NCBI GenBank assembly: GCA_002345215.1
Contig: DDVH01000052.1
Coordinates: forward strand, 231,453 to 295,452
DNA: 64,000 bases
DNA from: Anaerolineales bacterium UBA2317
Lineage (GTDB): Bacteria; Chloroflexota; Anaerolineae; Anaerolineales; Villigracilaceae
Direction: 5' to 3'
Of the stretch, positions 8,033-15,785 are shown one piece after another. The notes beneath the pieces were generated by a model. The model saw only the letters and a list, made by a program, of their open reading frames with translations. It had not been told where the DNA came from and made no database searches. Positions within the stretch are counted from its first letter, which is position 1. The number at the start of each line of letters is the position of its first letter. Both the position numbers and the translations under genes were made by a program.

Positions 8033-8642
8033 GAGTAGGGGTTGTAATATTTCCAACCAAAATATTCACACTTAACGTATCACCAAAGAACACGCCGTTT
8101 TCGTCAGCCATGCGCCATGAAGATTGAATCAAGCCACTGATTCCACTTGGTACCACCAATTCCACAGAGATTTGTCTTTTTGCGCCTGTGGGAATGGCTT
8201 CGGTTAAAGTAACTGTACTTCCGCGCATTAATTCACCGCCAACATGTTGGAAGGTGAATCCTGCTCGCCAGGCACACCCGCCGATATTTTGTACTTCCCA
8301 TGTTTTGGTAAATACTTCACCTGTATCCATTTGCGTACCATCTGGGATGGTTACATCAGATATATAAAGCAAGTTGTAGCATGGATTTGTAGTGGCAGTG
8401 GGTAATGGAGTCTCGGTAATGATTGTAGGCGTGATGCTCGGCTCTTCCACAATCATCGGCGTAGATGAATGTGTAGGAACGGCAACCAAAGTTTCCGTTA
8501 GGGATGAAGCGAATGTAGAAACTGCTTGGGTACGAATTAAGTCCACATCATCTGAATTTGTTTGATTTGCTGAGTCAGCACATGAGAAAAGTACCGCCCC
8601 TATGACGATGAGTAAGACGATATAAATTATTCTATTTTTCAT
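8028..8642 (-). CDS. Lipoprotein with NBR1-type Ig-like domain
   Basis: A 204-residue protein counted from the ATG at 8642. The residues before that in the longer open frame only extend past the upstream gene's stop. The N-terminus is a lipoprotein signal (IVLLIVIGAVLFSC, with the acylated Cys in LFSC). A Ser/Thr/Pro-rich tether of about 70 residues follows, then a C-terminal Ig-like domain (TKTWEVQNIGGCAWRAGF and QSSWRMADENGVFFGD are NBR1-domain hallmarks). Such lipoproteins are plentiful in Anaerolineae and are thought to present a binding domain outside the cell. It is the last gene of a three-gene leftward group. Confidence 0.82.
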   Translation of the reverse strand: MKNRIIYIVLLIVIGAVLFSCADSANQTNSDDVDLIRTQAVSTFASSLTETLVAVPTHSSTPMIVEEPSITPTIITETPLPTATTNPCYNLLYISDVTIPDGTQMDTGEVFTKTWEVQNIGGCAWRAGFTFQHVGGELMRGSTVTLTEAIPTGAKRQISVELVVPSGISGLIQSSWRMADENGVFFGDTLSVNILVGNITTPTP

Positions 8643-8655
8643 TTTGAAATTTAAG

Positions 8656-9018
8656 TTAATCTTGAGCAAGCCAATCTTTTGCTTCGTTTTCATCGTTGAA
8701 GTACATCAACGATTGACCTGTGATTTTGGAAAGCAAATCGCCAAGTGTGCGTTTGATGCCAGATACACCAACCACAGCAGTTTTGCGAATATGTGATTTT
8801 GTTTTCTTTGAAGATTCGTTAAGAAGTGGCATGACGGCTGATGTAATTTCGGTATTTGAAAAATTAGAAAGCACGAGGGTTGAATTTTCTGGCTGAGTTA
8901 AGATAAGCTCTTGTACTTCTTTCAACTCGGCAATGACTGCTTTGTCGTTGAAGAAGTTATTCGAAAAATCTTGATAAAAAATCTTTTTGCCTTTGTATTC
9001 AATCCATTTTGATTTCAT
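8656..9018 (-). CDS. STAS/SpoIIAA-like small cytosolic protein
   Basis: A 120-residue protein. Alternating strands and helices (KGKKIFYQDFSN, STLVLSNFSNTEIT, TAVVGVSGIKRTLG, SLMYFNDENEAKDWL) match the STAS/SpoIIAA-like fold, including the C-terminal EAKDWL typical of that group. It has no phosphorylatable Ser in a clear anti-anti-sigma context, so it is more probably of the lipid- or small-molecule-binding SpoIIAA-like type. CAGGAGG lies 7-8 nt upstream of the start. It sits 11 bp after the membrane protein and 13 bp before the lipoprotein. Confidence 0.6.
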   Translation of the reverse strand: MKSKWIEYKGKKIFYQDFSNNFFNDKAVIAELKEVQELILTQPENSTLVLSNFSNTEITSAVMPLLNESSKKTKSHIRKTAVVGVSGIKRTLGDLLSKITGQSLMYFNDENEAKDWLAQD

Positions 9019-9029
9019 GCCAGCCTCCT

Positions 9030-9479
9030 TTATTTCTTTTTCTTCTTTTTCGGAGCGGAAACAGATTCACTTGATGTGGATTTTTTATTTTCTAAGTATA
9101 AAGCAATGCCAGTTGCAAGCGCGCCGACCAATTCCCAAATCGCAACACCTAAAAATCGTTGTGGGGCAATTCCTAAAATCACTACAATTGTGAAAACGAT
9201 GAAAGTTAGAGTACGAAATGGAACTGTCCAACGATAAAAGATTTTTACATCGTTCAAGGCGGCGAGGACGTAATAGATGCCGATGTTGAATGATGCCATC
9301 GAAGAAGCGGTCATAAATACAATGGTGTAATCACCTGCGGTGCGTGAGGTACGCTCTATCACTTCAAAACCTAAAACGGATAACAAAATTTCAGGTCGAA
9401 TTAAACCAATCAATCCAAGCACAAACGCTAAAAAACCGAATACAAAAATTGTCCAACCAGATGCATCACGAATTTTCAT
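9030..9479 (-). CDS. Small four-helix membrane protein
   Basis: A 149-residue integral membrane protein with four predicted helices (starting near residues 9, 50, 84 and 107) and a lysine-rich cytosolic tail (PKKKKKK). It resembles the uncharacterised DUF4345/DoxX-like small membrane proteins in size and layout, but no firm family assignment can be made. AGGAG precedes the start, and TATAAT farther upstream would give a short ordinary leader. It is the first gene of the group with the STAS-like and lipoprotein genes, and divergent from the deoxynucleoside kinase. Confidence 0.6.
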   Translation of the reverse strand: MKIRDASGWTIFVFGFLAFVLGLIGLIRPEILLSVLGFEVIERTSRTAGDYTIVFMTASSMASFNIGIYYVLAALNDVKIFYRWTVPFRTLTFIVFTIVVILGIAPQRFLGVAIWELVGALATGIALYLENKKSTSSESVSAPKKKKKK

Positions 9480-9517
9480 TGATAAGATTATCTCCTAATT
9501 GAATTAATTATACATGA

Positions 9518-9523
9518 TAAAAT
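9518..9523 (+). promoter_or_regulatory. -10 box TAAAAT before the deoxynucleoside kinase
   Basis: TAAAAT ends 9 nt before the ATG at 9533 with no Shine-Dalgarno sequence between, which fits a leaderless message. Confidence 0.45.
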
Positions 9524-9532
9524 AATTCAACT

Positions 9533-10174
9533 ATGGCGAAGCATTTGGTTCTTGTTGCAGGGAATATTGGCGTGGGAAAAACCACATTGACAGAACGAAT
9601 CGGGTCACGCCTTGGTTGGTGGACTGGATACGAATCTGTTTCTGATAATCCTTATTTATCTGATTTTTATGGCGATATGCGTTCATGGTCGTTTCATTTA
9701 CAAATTTTCTTTTTGGGTCATCGTGCCGAACAATATTTAGAAGCTGCCCGTGATGCACGTTCTTCCATTTTAGATAGAAGCATTTATGAAGATGCTCATA
9801 TTTTTGCACGCGCCTTACATCACTTGGGGAATTTGAACGAACGCGATTATTTAGCTTATCGCAACTTATATGATGTGGTCGTGAATAGTTTGCCCAGACC
9901 TGATTTATTGATTTATCTCAAAGCGCCTGTAAATGTTTTGATGGAACGCATTCGCCGCCGCGCTCGTAACATGGAAACTGGTATCACACCTGAATATTTA
10001 ACCTTGCTTGATTCATTTTACGAAGAATGGCTCGGTGCGTTTGATATGTGTCCAGTATTAACCATTCAAACTAATAACTTAGATTATGCCAATATGCCCA
10101 GCCATTTAGATTTGGTGACCGAACGCATTCAAGATAAATTAGCAGGCAAAGAAGTGATGGATTTACGTGACTAA
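9533..10174 (+). CDS. Deoxynucleoside kinase (deoxyadenosine/deoxyguanosine kinase type)
   Basis: A 213-residue P-loop kinase. GNIGVGKTTL near residue 10 is the Walker A motif, DRSIYEDA near 82 is the DRS substrate-site motif, and RIRRRARNMETG near 140 is the arginine-rich lid. These place it in the dNK/dGK family, which phosphorylates deoxyribonucleosides to dNMPs for salvage. Purine preference is likely from similarity to bacterial dGK/dAK, but it is not proven. Its last 8 bases overlap the start of the phosphatase gene, so the two are coupled, an unusual partnership between nucleotide salvage and signalling. Confidence 0.9.
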   Translation: MAKHLVLVAGNIGVGKTTLTERIGSRLGWWTGYESVSDNPYLSDFYGDMRSWSFHLQIFFLGHRAEQYLEAARDARSSILDRSIYEDAHIFARALHHLGNLNERDYLAYRNLYDVVVNSLPRPDLLIYLKAPVNVLMERIRRRARNMETGITPEYLTLLDSFYEEWLGAFDMCPVLTIQTNNLDYANMPSHLDLVTERIQDKLAGKEVMDLRD

Positions 10175-11411
10175 TATAGACCAAACTGTCTTCTTAAAAA
10201 TTCCACTATTCAACAAAATGCCAAAGTTAGATTTGTTTCAATTGGTAAATGAATTACCCGTTCAAGAATATAAACGCGGCGATTATCTTTTTCGTGAAGG
10301 CGAACATGGTGATAGTTTGTATGTGGTGCGTGATGGCAAAGTTGAAATTATCCTCGCCGCCGATACACCTGATGAAATGTTATTACGTGCTTGCGGACCT
10401 GGTGAATATGTCGGTGAGATGAGTTTGATGATGCCCAAAGGCACACGTACTGCTAGCGTGCGTGCTAGAGACGATAGTGTTGTTTGGATGATGACCCGCG
10501 AGAAATTTAATCAAACTTTACAGAAATATCCGCAGTTGGCATATTCGATGGTTGAAATAATGAGTGAACGACTCGATTCATCCAACGAAGCCGCGTTCAA
10601 TGATTTGGTTGCAAAAAATCATGCGCTTCAAAAAGCGTATGACGAACTCAAAGCCGCGCAAGCACAAATCATTGAAAAAGAACGTCTCGAACGTGAATTG
10701 CAAGTTGCCGCTGATATTCAACTCAGCATTTTGCCCGATGTTCTTCCTGACACCGAAGAATTTAGTTTCGGTGCGAGAATCCTGCCTGCCCGTCAGGTCG
10801 GAGGCGATTTTTATGATGTCTTCCAACTTAAAGATGACCGCATCGGAGTCTTAATTGGCGATGTAGCAGATAAAGGTGTCCCGTCTGCTTTGTTTATGGC
10901 GCGCGCTCATGCACTCATCATGGCTGAAGCGGATATTGCCATCACTGCCACTGAAGTGATGCAATTGGTGAACAGTCATATCACGCGATTACAAAAATCA
11001 ACTCAATTTGTGACTGTGTTATATGGCATCTTAGATTTAAAAACCCGCCTCTTTTCTTACGCGAGGGCTGGTCATGAACCTCCACTTTTGCTTCACCCCG
11101 ACGGAAGTGTAGAACGCTTGCCACATAGTGCTGGTATGGCAATTGGTTTATGGGACCCCATTACGATAGATGAACGTGAAGTGACACTTGCCTCGGGTGA
11201 TACATTGATTATGTACACCGATGGCATGACCGATTGCAGAAGCCCAGAAGGTGAAGCATTTGGATTAGATAGAATCAAAAACTTGTTGAGCGAGTTAACC
11301 AAACTCAATGCCCAACAAGTCAGTGATAGATTATTAGAGACGTTACAAGGTTATCAAAACGGCGCCAAGCAAGATGATGATGTGACGCTTGTGACGATAA
11401 AAGCAAAATGA
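10167..11411 (+). CDS. cNMP-binding domain-coiled coil-SpoIIE/PP2C-type phosphatase
   Basis: A 414-residue cytosolic protein. Residues 10-130 are a CAP_ED (cyclic nucleotide-binding) fold with the phosphate-binding-cassette-like segment CGPGEYVGEMSLM. Residues 140-180 are a coiled coil, and 180-412 a PPM/SpoIIE serine phosphatase with metal-binding aspartates in GGDFYD, GDVADKG, YTDGMTD and DDDVTL. These proteins typically dephosphorylate STAS anti-anti-sigma factors; one STAS-like protein is encoded nearby (8656-9018), but a link is only a guess. Translation starts at GTG 10167 inside the kinase gene. A palindromic terminator follows at once. Confidence 0.9.
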   Translation: MTNIDQTVFLKIPLFNKMPKLDLFQLVNELPVQEYKRGDYLFREGEHGDSLYVVRDGKVEIILAADTPDEMLLRACGPGEYVGEMSLMMPKGTRTASVRARDDSVVWMMTREKFNQTLQKYPQLAYSMVEIMSERLDSSNEAAFNDLVAKNHALQKAYDELKAAQAQIIEKERLERELQVAADIQLSILPDVLPDTEEFSFGARILPARQVGGDFYDVFQLKDDRIGVLIGDVADKGVPSALFMARAHALIMAEADIAITATEVMQLVNSHITRLQKSTQFVTVLYGILDLKTRLFSYARAGHEPPLLLHPDGSVERLPHSAGMAIGLWDPITIDEREVTLASGDTLIMYTDGMTDCRSPEGEAFGLDRIKNLLSELTKLNAQQVSDRLLETLQGYQNGAKQDDDVTLVTIKAK

Positions 11412-11415
11412 TTTT

Positions 11416-11443
11416 GTAGGGGCGAGGCACGCCTCGCCCCTAC
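11416..11443. terminator. GTAGGGGCGAGGC palindrome, bidirectional terminator
   Basis: Perfect 13-bp arms with a 2-nt centre and a T-rich flank lie between convergent genes. Variants of the same element occur at 44993-45038 and 48496-48523, so it belongs to a repeated terminator family. Confidence 0.8.
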
Positions 11444-11446
11444 GTT

Positions 11447-12583
11447 TTATTTCAATGCCTGTTCCAAATCCGCAATCAAATCATCCACGTTTTCAATTCC
11501 AACAGATAATCTCACAAGCCCAGGGTCAATTTCTAATTTTGAACCTTGTGTAGATAAATGCGTCATCGCGGCAGGGACTTCGATTAAAGATTCCACGCCA
11601 CCCAATGATTCTGCTAAAGTAAATATCTTTGTAGACTCAGCAACTTTGATGGCGGCATCTTTTCCATCTTTCATCACAAACGAAATCATGCCACCACCAT
11701 TTTTCATTTGCGACATGGCAATTTTTTGTTGCGGATGACTTTCATGGAATGGATAAATCAATTGCTTGATGCTTTTTTGCTTTTCTAAAAATTTGATAAT
11801 CGCTGTCGCATTTTCAAAATGTCTATCCATACGTACAGGTAAAGTCTTGATTCCGCGTAAGACCAAAAACGAATCCATCGGACCAATCACACCGCCGATT
11901 GCATTTTGTAAATAAGCAAGTTGTGCGCCTAATTCTTTATCTTTCCCAATAATTGCACCACCAACCACATCGGAGTGTCCGCCGAGGTATTTGGTCATTG
12001 AGTGGACGACTAAATCAGCACCCAATTCTAGCGGACGTTGAAGGTAAGGAGTTGCAAATGTATTATCTACAACAAGTAATGGTTTGCTGGGATGATTCTT
12101 TATCATTTCAGCAACAGCCCGAATATCGGTCACTGCTAATAATGGATTCGTGGGAGTCTCTAGCCACACAATTTTCGTGGATGGAGTCAATGCCTCAGCT
12201 AAGTTTTCTGGGTCGGTAGTGTCAGCAAATGTAAAGTCAAGACCGAAGCGGCGCAGAATTTTGTCAAACAGACGAAATGTTCCACCATAAACATCATTGC
12301 CAGCAACGATATGGTCACCGCTTGAAAGCATTCGTAAAACTGTATCAGTCGCCGCCATGCCAGAAGCGAAAGCCAAACCCCAAGTTCCACTTTCAAGTTC
12401 TGCAAGACAATCTTGCAATGCTTTGCGTGTTGGATTCAATGTGCGCGAATATTCATATCCCTGACGTGGTTTGCTAATTCCATCTTGCATGTACGTGGAT
12501 GTGAAATAAACGGGCGTCATCACCGCACCGTTGTTTGGGTCTGGTTCTTGACCTGCATGAATTGCGAGCGTTTCAAATTTCAT
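11447..12583 (-). CDS. Cystathionine gamma-synthase/lyase family PLP enzyme
   Basis: A 378-residue fold-type I PLP enzyme of the Cys/Met metabolism family. ETPTNPLL binds cofactor and HSMTKYLGGHSD carries the Schiff-base lysine. The N-terminal FETLAIHAGQ and YEYSRTLNPTR segments are typical of cystathionine gamma-synthase, gamma-lyase and methionine gamma-lyase. These activities cannot be separated by reading, so transsulfuration is as far as the call goes. ATG at 12583 is chosen because GGAG lies 8-9 nt upstream and the family sequence starts there; the longer open frame runs through a repeat. It is transcribed alone. Confidence 0.88.
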   Translation of the reverse strand: MKFETLAIHAGQEPDPNNGAVMTPVYFTSTYMQDGISKPRQGYEYSRTLNPTRKALQDCLAELESGTWGLAFASGMAATDTVLRMLSSGDHIVAGNDVYGGTFRLFDKILRRFGLDFTFADTTDPENLAEALTPSTKIVWLETPTNPLLAVTDIRAVAEMIKNHPSKPLLVVDNTFATPYLQRPLELGADLVVHSMTKYLGGHSDVVGGAIIGKDKELGAQLAYLQNAIGGVIGPMDSFLVLRGIKTLPVRMDRHFENATAIIKFLEKQKSIKQLIYPFHESHPQQKIAMSQMKNGGGMISFVMKDGKDAAIKVAESTKIFTLAESLGGVESLIEVPAAMTHLSTQGSKLEIDPGLVRLSVGIENVDDLIADLEQALK

Positions 12584-12602
12584 TTTTTCTCCTGTTAATA
12601 TC

Positions 12603-12741
12603 GGTGGTCGAGTAGCCTTGAGCGATTTTTCGCGAAGGGCGTATCGAGACCACCAGTAAAGCAAAATATTTACAATAACAAAATAACTTGATGTACTTGT
12701 TGGTTTCGATACGGCGGGTAAGCACCGCCTACTCAACCAAC
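12603..12741. repeat. Two palindromic GGTGGTCGAGTAG / TTGGTTTCGATACGG elements
   Basis: 12603-12654 begins GGTGGTCGAGTAG and ends CGAGACCACC. 12699-12741 begins GTTGGTTTCGATACGGCGGG and ends CCGCCTACTCAACCAAC. Both are imperfect hairpins sharing the GGTTTCGATAC / TACTCAACC theme. They fill the gap upstream of the PLP enzyme gene, and nothing coding is seen here. Confidence 0.6.
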
Positions 12742-12761
12742 GGATTGCTTTATAAACTTTA

Positions 12762-13205
12762 TTATTTTACCCTTTTCATCTTAATACACCTACATGGATA
12801 TCCATTATTCTCGCCATCAAATCTACTCACTTCTTCAAAGCCTTCGCTTTCATATAAAGCAATTGCCTTTTTATTTCCATCTAAGACAATCGTCCAAGCG
12901 CCTTCACCAATTTCGCGAATGCCAATTTTCAATAATTCTCTACCGATGCCTTTGCCATAAAAATCAGGGTGGACATAAAGCCAGGCGAGATAATCTTCAT
13001 CTACACCAACGAAACCAATTACTTTTTCATCTTCACATGCAACAAATTTTTTGCTTCGTTTTAAATCTTCCACTTCTTTATCTTGTTCTATTGGAATGAA
13101 TCCACGCGGGTCACAAGAACCGATTAATTCATCAGGTCTAGCAAGGTCATGGATTTGGCAAATCGCCTGCCAATCTTTATCTTGATATTCTCTGTACTTA
13201 ATCAT
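12762..13205 (-). CDS. GNAT-family N-acetyltransferase
   Basis: A 147-residue GNAT domain counted from ATG 13205. The acetyl-CoA-binding motif is in LYVHPDFYGKGIGREL, followed by ALYESEGFEEVSRF, the usual C-terminal helix and strand. The substrate is not predictable. AAGGA lies upstream of the ATG; an alternative TTG start 15 nt earlier has less support. It is the last gene of an operon with an ABC-F ribosome-protection protein and an aminoglycoside-type nucleotidyltransferase, so an acetyltransferase acting on a drug or toxin is possible but not shown. Confidence 0.85.
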   Translation of the reverse strand: MIKYREYQDKDWQAICQIHDLARPDELIGSCDPRGFIPIEQDKEVEDLKRSKKFVACEDEKVIGFVGVDEDYLAWLYVHPDFYGKGIGRELLKIGIREIGEGAWTIVLDGNKKAIALYESEGFEEVSRFDGENNGYPCRCIKMKRVK

Positions 13206-13206
13206 A

Positions 13207-13989
13207 TTAGTTTCCTTCAATTTGTTCTTTTGTATATCTGATGAAGTCTAACGTTTCGTTTAAATAGATTTTATGTTCTTCGTGTTGGGAGACGGCAACG
13301 GCTTTATCAATGAGTAGATTCCATTTTGAGTCTAAATTTTCTTTTGCCCATTTCGTCGCTTTTGGCTTTGAAACAATCGTTCCATGTTTCAATGCGTGAA
13401 ACACACGACACATCGTAATCACTGCAAAGGAACGATAGCCATCATCATGTTCACGAAGCCACTCTGGTTTTTCCAACATAGGAAACCACCACTCACGTAA
13501 GACTCCCATTACAGAATTGCGAATATCTTCTGAACTAACGAAATCAATTAAAGTTTTCGGATCTGGACCTTCCACAACAACGCCGCATTCACGCACCACA
13601 TGACGTTGAATCGCCCAATCACTTCCCGGCGTATCAAGATAAAATTTTCCTTCGTTAATGGTTGGGCATGGTAAACCGTTTGGATTATGTTTGTGAATCA
13701 ATTCTTTTGGAATGTATGCGCCTTCTAATTTGCCAGCACGCTTTAAACTGATTGCCCAAGTTTGATTGTGCATTGCTTCAAGCTCTGCAATTGTTTTCTC
13801 TGAAAGATAATCTGTTGTCACCACGAGAAAATCAACGTCACTAGATTTAGGATTGAAGTCTCCGCTAGAGAGTGAGCCATAAAGATACATACCAACGAAC
13901 TCGTCTTTTAAAATTTCTTTCACGTTTGTTAAAAGCAAATTCAATAGTTCATTTACATCATCGTATGGAGTAAATTTTTTATTTAACAT
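13207..13989 (-). CDS. AadA-like nucleotidyltransferase (aminoglycoside adenylyltransferase family)
   Basis: A 260-residue protein counted from ATG 13989. The nucleotidyltransferase core GSLSSGDFNPKSSDVDFLVV supplies the GS and DxD catalytic residues. The helical C-terminal half (LREWWFPMLEKP, SFAVITMCRVFHAL, GTIVSKPKATKWA) matches the substrate-binding half of the AadA/ANT(3'')(9) family, which adenylylates streptomycin or spectinomycin. Environmental homologues often have untested substrates. Residues before 13989 in the longer frame overlap the upstream ABC-F gene. It starts 7 bp after the ABC-F stop and ends just before the GNAT gene. Confidence 0.82.
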   Translation of the reverse strand: MLNKKFTPYDDVNELLNLLLTNVKEILKDEFVGMYLYGSLSSGDFNPKSSDVDFLVVTTDYLSEKTIAELEAMHNQTWAISLKRAGKLEGAYIPKELIHKHNPNGLPCPTINEGKFYLDTPGSDWAIQRHVVRECGVVVEGPDPKTLIDFVSSEDIRNSVMGVLREWWFPMLEKPEWLREHDDGYRSFAVITMCRVFHALKHGTIVSKPKATKWAKENLDSKWNLLIDKAVAVSQHEEHKIYLNETLDFIRYTKEQIEGN

Positions 13990-13996
13990 GTTATGC

Positions 13997-15622
13997 TTAT
14001 TTAGAAATCTTTCCGTCTTTTGCAACCCAAACATCGGTTGCAAAACGCTCAATGAAACTTCTGTCATGCACAACTGCGAGAATAGTCCCTTGAAAATTTT
14101 CTAATGCTTCCTCAAAACGTTCGCGTGATGGAATATCCAAATGATTGATTGGTTCATCTAACACAAGGAAAGTACATCCTTGTGCAATCAAAGTTGCTAA
14201 TTGCAAACGTGCGCGTTCACCAAAAGATAATTCTCCAGATGGACGCAATGCGTGATCGCCTTTGAATAAAAAGTGATGCAAGAAATTTCTTGTCTCGGTT
14301 TCATTCATGCTAGAAATATTTTGAATCGTTTGCACCGCATTCAATTTTGGATTTAACAATTCTTGCTCCTGTGCCATGTATCCAAGTTTTGTTGCGCCAC
14401 CCAAACGAAATGTTCCACTCAGTGGGGGTATCTTTCCGACGATTGTTTTGATGAATGTTGTTTTGCCCGCCCCGTTTGGACCCGTCAACACGATTCGTTG
14501 ACCTGCACGAATGAACAAATTGATATTTTCCAATAACGGATTTTCTATCGTGTAGCCAATTGATAGCGATTCAGTAACCAACGCTTCTTTCGACTGGTGG
14601 TCTGGTTTGCCGAAGTCAAGTTTTAGTTTCCAACTTCCACGTGGTTTGTCAATCTTTTCATCGGTTTGCAGAGTTTCAATTCGCGCCTCAATATTTTTTG
14701 CACGTCCTGCTACTCGTTTAGTCGCTTTATTCCCAAAAAAACCTTTGGCAAATTTATCACCACTATCAGCCTTTCCGCCTTTTTTCATCACGGTGAGACT
14801 ACGCACATGCTTTGCGGCTTTTTTTAATTGAGCAATTTCATCTTGTTGGTCTTGATAGGCTTGGACTTGTTTATCGAATTCAAGATTTTTTTGTTCAAGA
14901 TAGTCACTGTAATTACCATCATAAACTTTGATGCTATGTGATGTTATATCTAATTCCAAAATCTTGTTAACTGTATTATCTAAAAACACACGGTCATGTG
15001 ACACAATCAAAACTGCGCCATCAAAATTATTTAACCAATCTTCGAGCCATTCAAGCATTTCGATATCTAAATGATTGGTTGGTTCATCAAGCAAAAGCAG
15101 ATTTGGTTCTTCGAGTAAAACTTTTGCAAGCATGAGACGAGTTTTCTGTCCGCCGCTTAAGTGGGCGACTGGAGTTTCTGCTGGAAGATGAGATAAACCA
15201 AGCGCATCCAAAATACTTTCAGGCTGGTTGCTGTTATCTGATAATTTTTTCAACACCGAATCATATTGCTCTTGCAAAATAGCATCATTTGGATGTAAGG
15301 CAAGTTTCATAGCAAGTGCCTCAATCTCAAGGGCAGGATCATGTTGAGTTGCAGAATCAATTCCAAGCGTGGAGTGAAGCGCTTGTTCGGAATCAAATTC
15401 CATGCCTTGAGCGAGATATCCGATTCTTAAATTAGGACGCGTCGAAGAGACATTCCCTGAGTCTGGTTTTTCAAGGTTTGCAAGAATGCGCATGAGCGTG
15501 GTTTTGCCCGAACCATTGGGTCCGATTAAACCAATGCGCTCGCCAGCGCTGATGTTGAAATTGATATTTTGTAAAACGGGTTGGATCCCGAAATGTTTTG
15601 AAAGATTGTGAATACTAAGCAT
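13997..15622 (-). CDS. ABC-F family ATPase (ribosome-protection/translation factor)
   Basis: A 541-residue soluble protein with two ABC domains. Domain 1 has GPNGSGKTTL, LSGGQKTRL and LLDEPTNHLD; domain 2 has GPNGAGKTTF, LSFGERARL and LDEPINHLD. The interdomain linker (about residues 230-320) is long and basic, as in ABC-F proteins that reach the peptidyl-transferase centre. There are no membrane segments. Start at ATG 15622 is supported by AGGAG 6 nt upstream. Antibiotic-resistance ABC-F proteins (VmlR, Vga, Lsa types) dislodge drugs from the ribosome. The attenuator upstream and the modifying-enzyme genes downstream favour a resistance role over a housekeeping one. Confidence 0.9.
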   Translation of the reverse strand: MLSIHNLSKHFGIQPVLQNINFNISAGERIGLIGPNGSGKTTLMRILANLEKPDSGNVSSTRPNLRIGYLAQGMEFDSEQALHSTLGIDSATQHDPALEIEALAMKLALHPNDAILQEQYDSVLKKLSDNSNQPESILDALGLSHLPAETPVAHLSGGQKTRLMLAKVLLEEPNLLLLDEPTNHLDIEMLEWLEDWLNNFDGAVLIVSHDRVFLDNTVNKILELDITSHSIKVYDGNYSDYLEQKNLEFDKQVQAYQDQQDEIAQLKKAAKHVRSLTVMKKGGKADSGDKFAKGFFGNKATKRVAGRAKNIEARIETLQTDEKIDKPRGSWKLKLDFGKPDHQSKEALVTESLSIGYTIENPLLENINLFIRAGQRIVLTGPNGAGKTTFIKTIVGKIPPLSGTFRLGGATKLGYMAQEQELLNPKLNAVQTIQNISSMNETETRNFLHHFLFKGDHALRPSGELSFGERARLQLATLIAQGCTFLVLDEPINHLDIPSRERFEEALENFQGTILAVVHDRSFIERFATDVWVAKDGKISK

Positions 15623-15648
15623 AAGAACTCCTGTAGTTAAAAACAAAA

Positions 15649-15665
15649 CCGAGGGCAAGCCTCGG
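15649..15665 (-). terminator. Intrinsic terminator in the ABC-F leader
   Basis: On the minus strand, CCGAGG-CTTGC-CCTCGG is followed at once by TTTTGTTTTT. It is a strong Rho-independent terminator placed before the coding region, hence an attenuator. Confidence 0.85.
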
Positions 15666-15713
15666 CTAAATTAAAGTGTGCCAATAGGTGAGTGCCCTGA
15701 AAAAATTGGTTAA

Positions 15714-15731
15714 CTACAAAATGTCCGTCAT
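15714..15731 (-). CDS. Leader peptide of the ABC-F operon (MTDIL)
   Basis: A five-codon open frame reads ATG ACG GAC ATT TTG TAG. AAAGGA lies 10 nt before its ATG, a good ribosome binding site, and it begins about 20 nt after the predicted transcription start. Short leader peptides of this kind let drug-stalled ribosomes control ABC-F and Erm genes. The peptide is too short to assign by similarity, so the call rests on position and the surrounding structures. Confidence 0.65.
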   Translation of the reverse strand: MTDIL

Positions 15732-15756
15732 TCGCTGGGTATCCTTTGTGAGGGAG

Positions 15757-15762
15757 ATTATA
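15757..15762 (-). promoter_or_regulatory. -10 box of the ABC-F operon
   Basis: A perfect TATAAT on the minus strand lies about 26 nt upstream of the leader-peptide ATG. The -35 region is AT-rich without a clear consensus. Confidence 0.6.
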
Positions 15763-15785
15763 TCATTTTATATAATATTTTTCAT

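Larger units (their letters stand above)
15623..15750 (-). promoter_or_regulatory. ABC-F leader with attenuator and SD-masking pairing
   Basis: Read on the minus strand, this untranslated leader of about 128 nt contains a five-codon ORF with its own SD, and an intrinsic terminator (15649-15665). Two alternative pairings are visible. AGGGCA (15693-15698) can pair with TGCCCT (15652-15657) and break the terminator stem. TGTAGTTAA at the small ORF's stop (15710-15718) can pair with TTAACTACA (15632-15640), which touches the AGGAG of the ABC-F gene (15628-15632). A ribosome stalled on the small ORF would block the second pairing. The mechanism is inferred from the layout. Confidence 0.7.

Noticed and set aside
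12603..12741. Insertion sequence remnant
   Set aside because: Only short palindromic elements are present; no transposase fragment or target duplication was seen.
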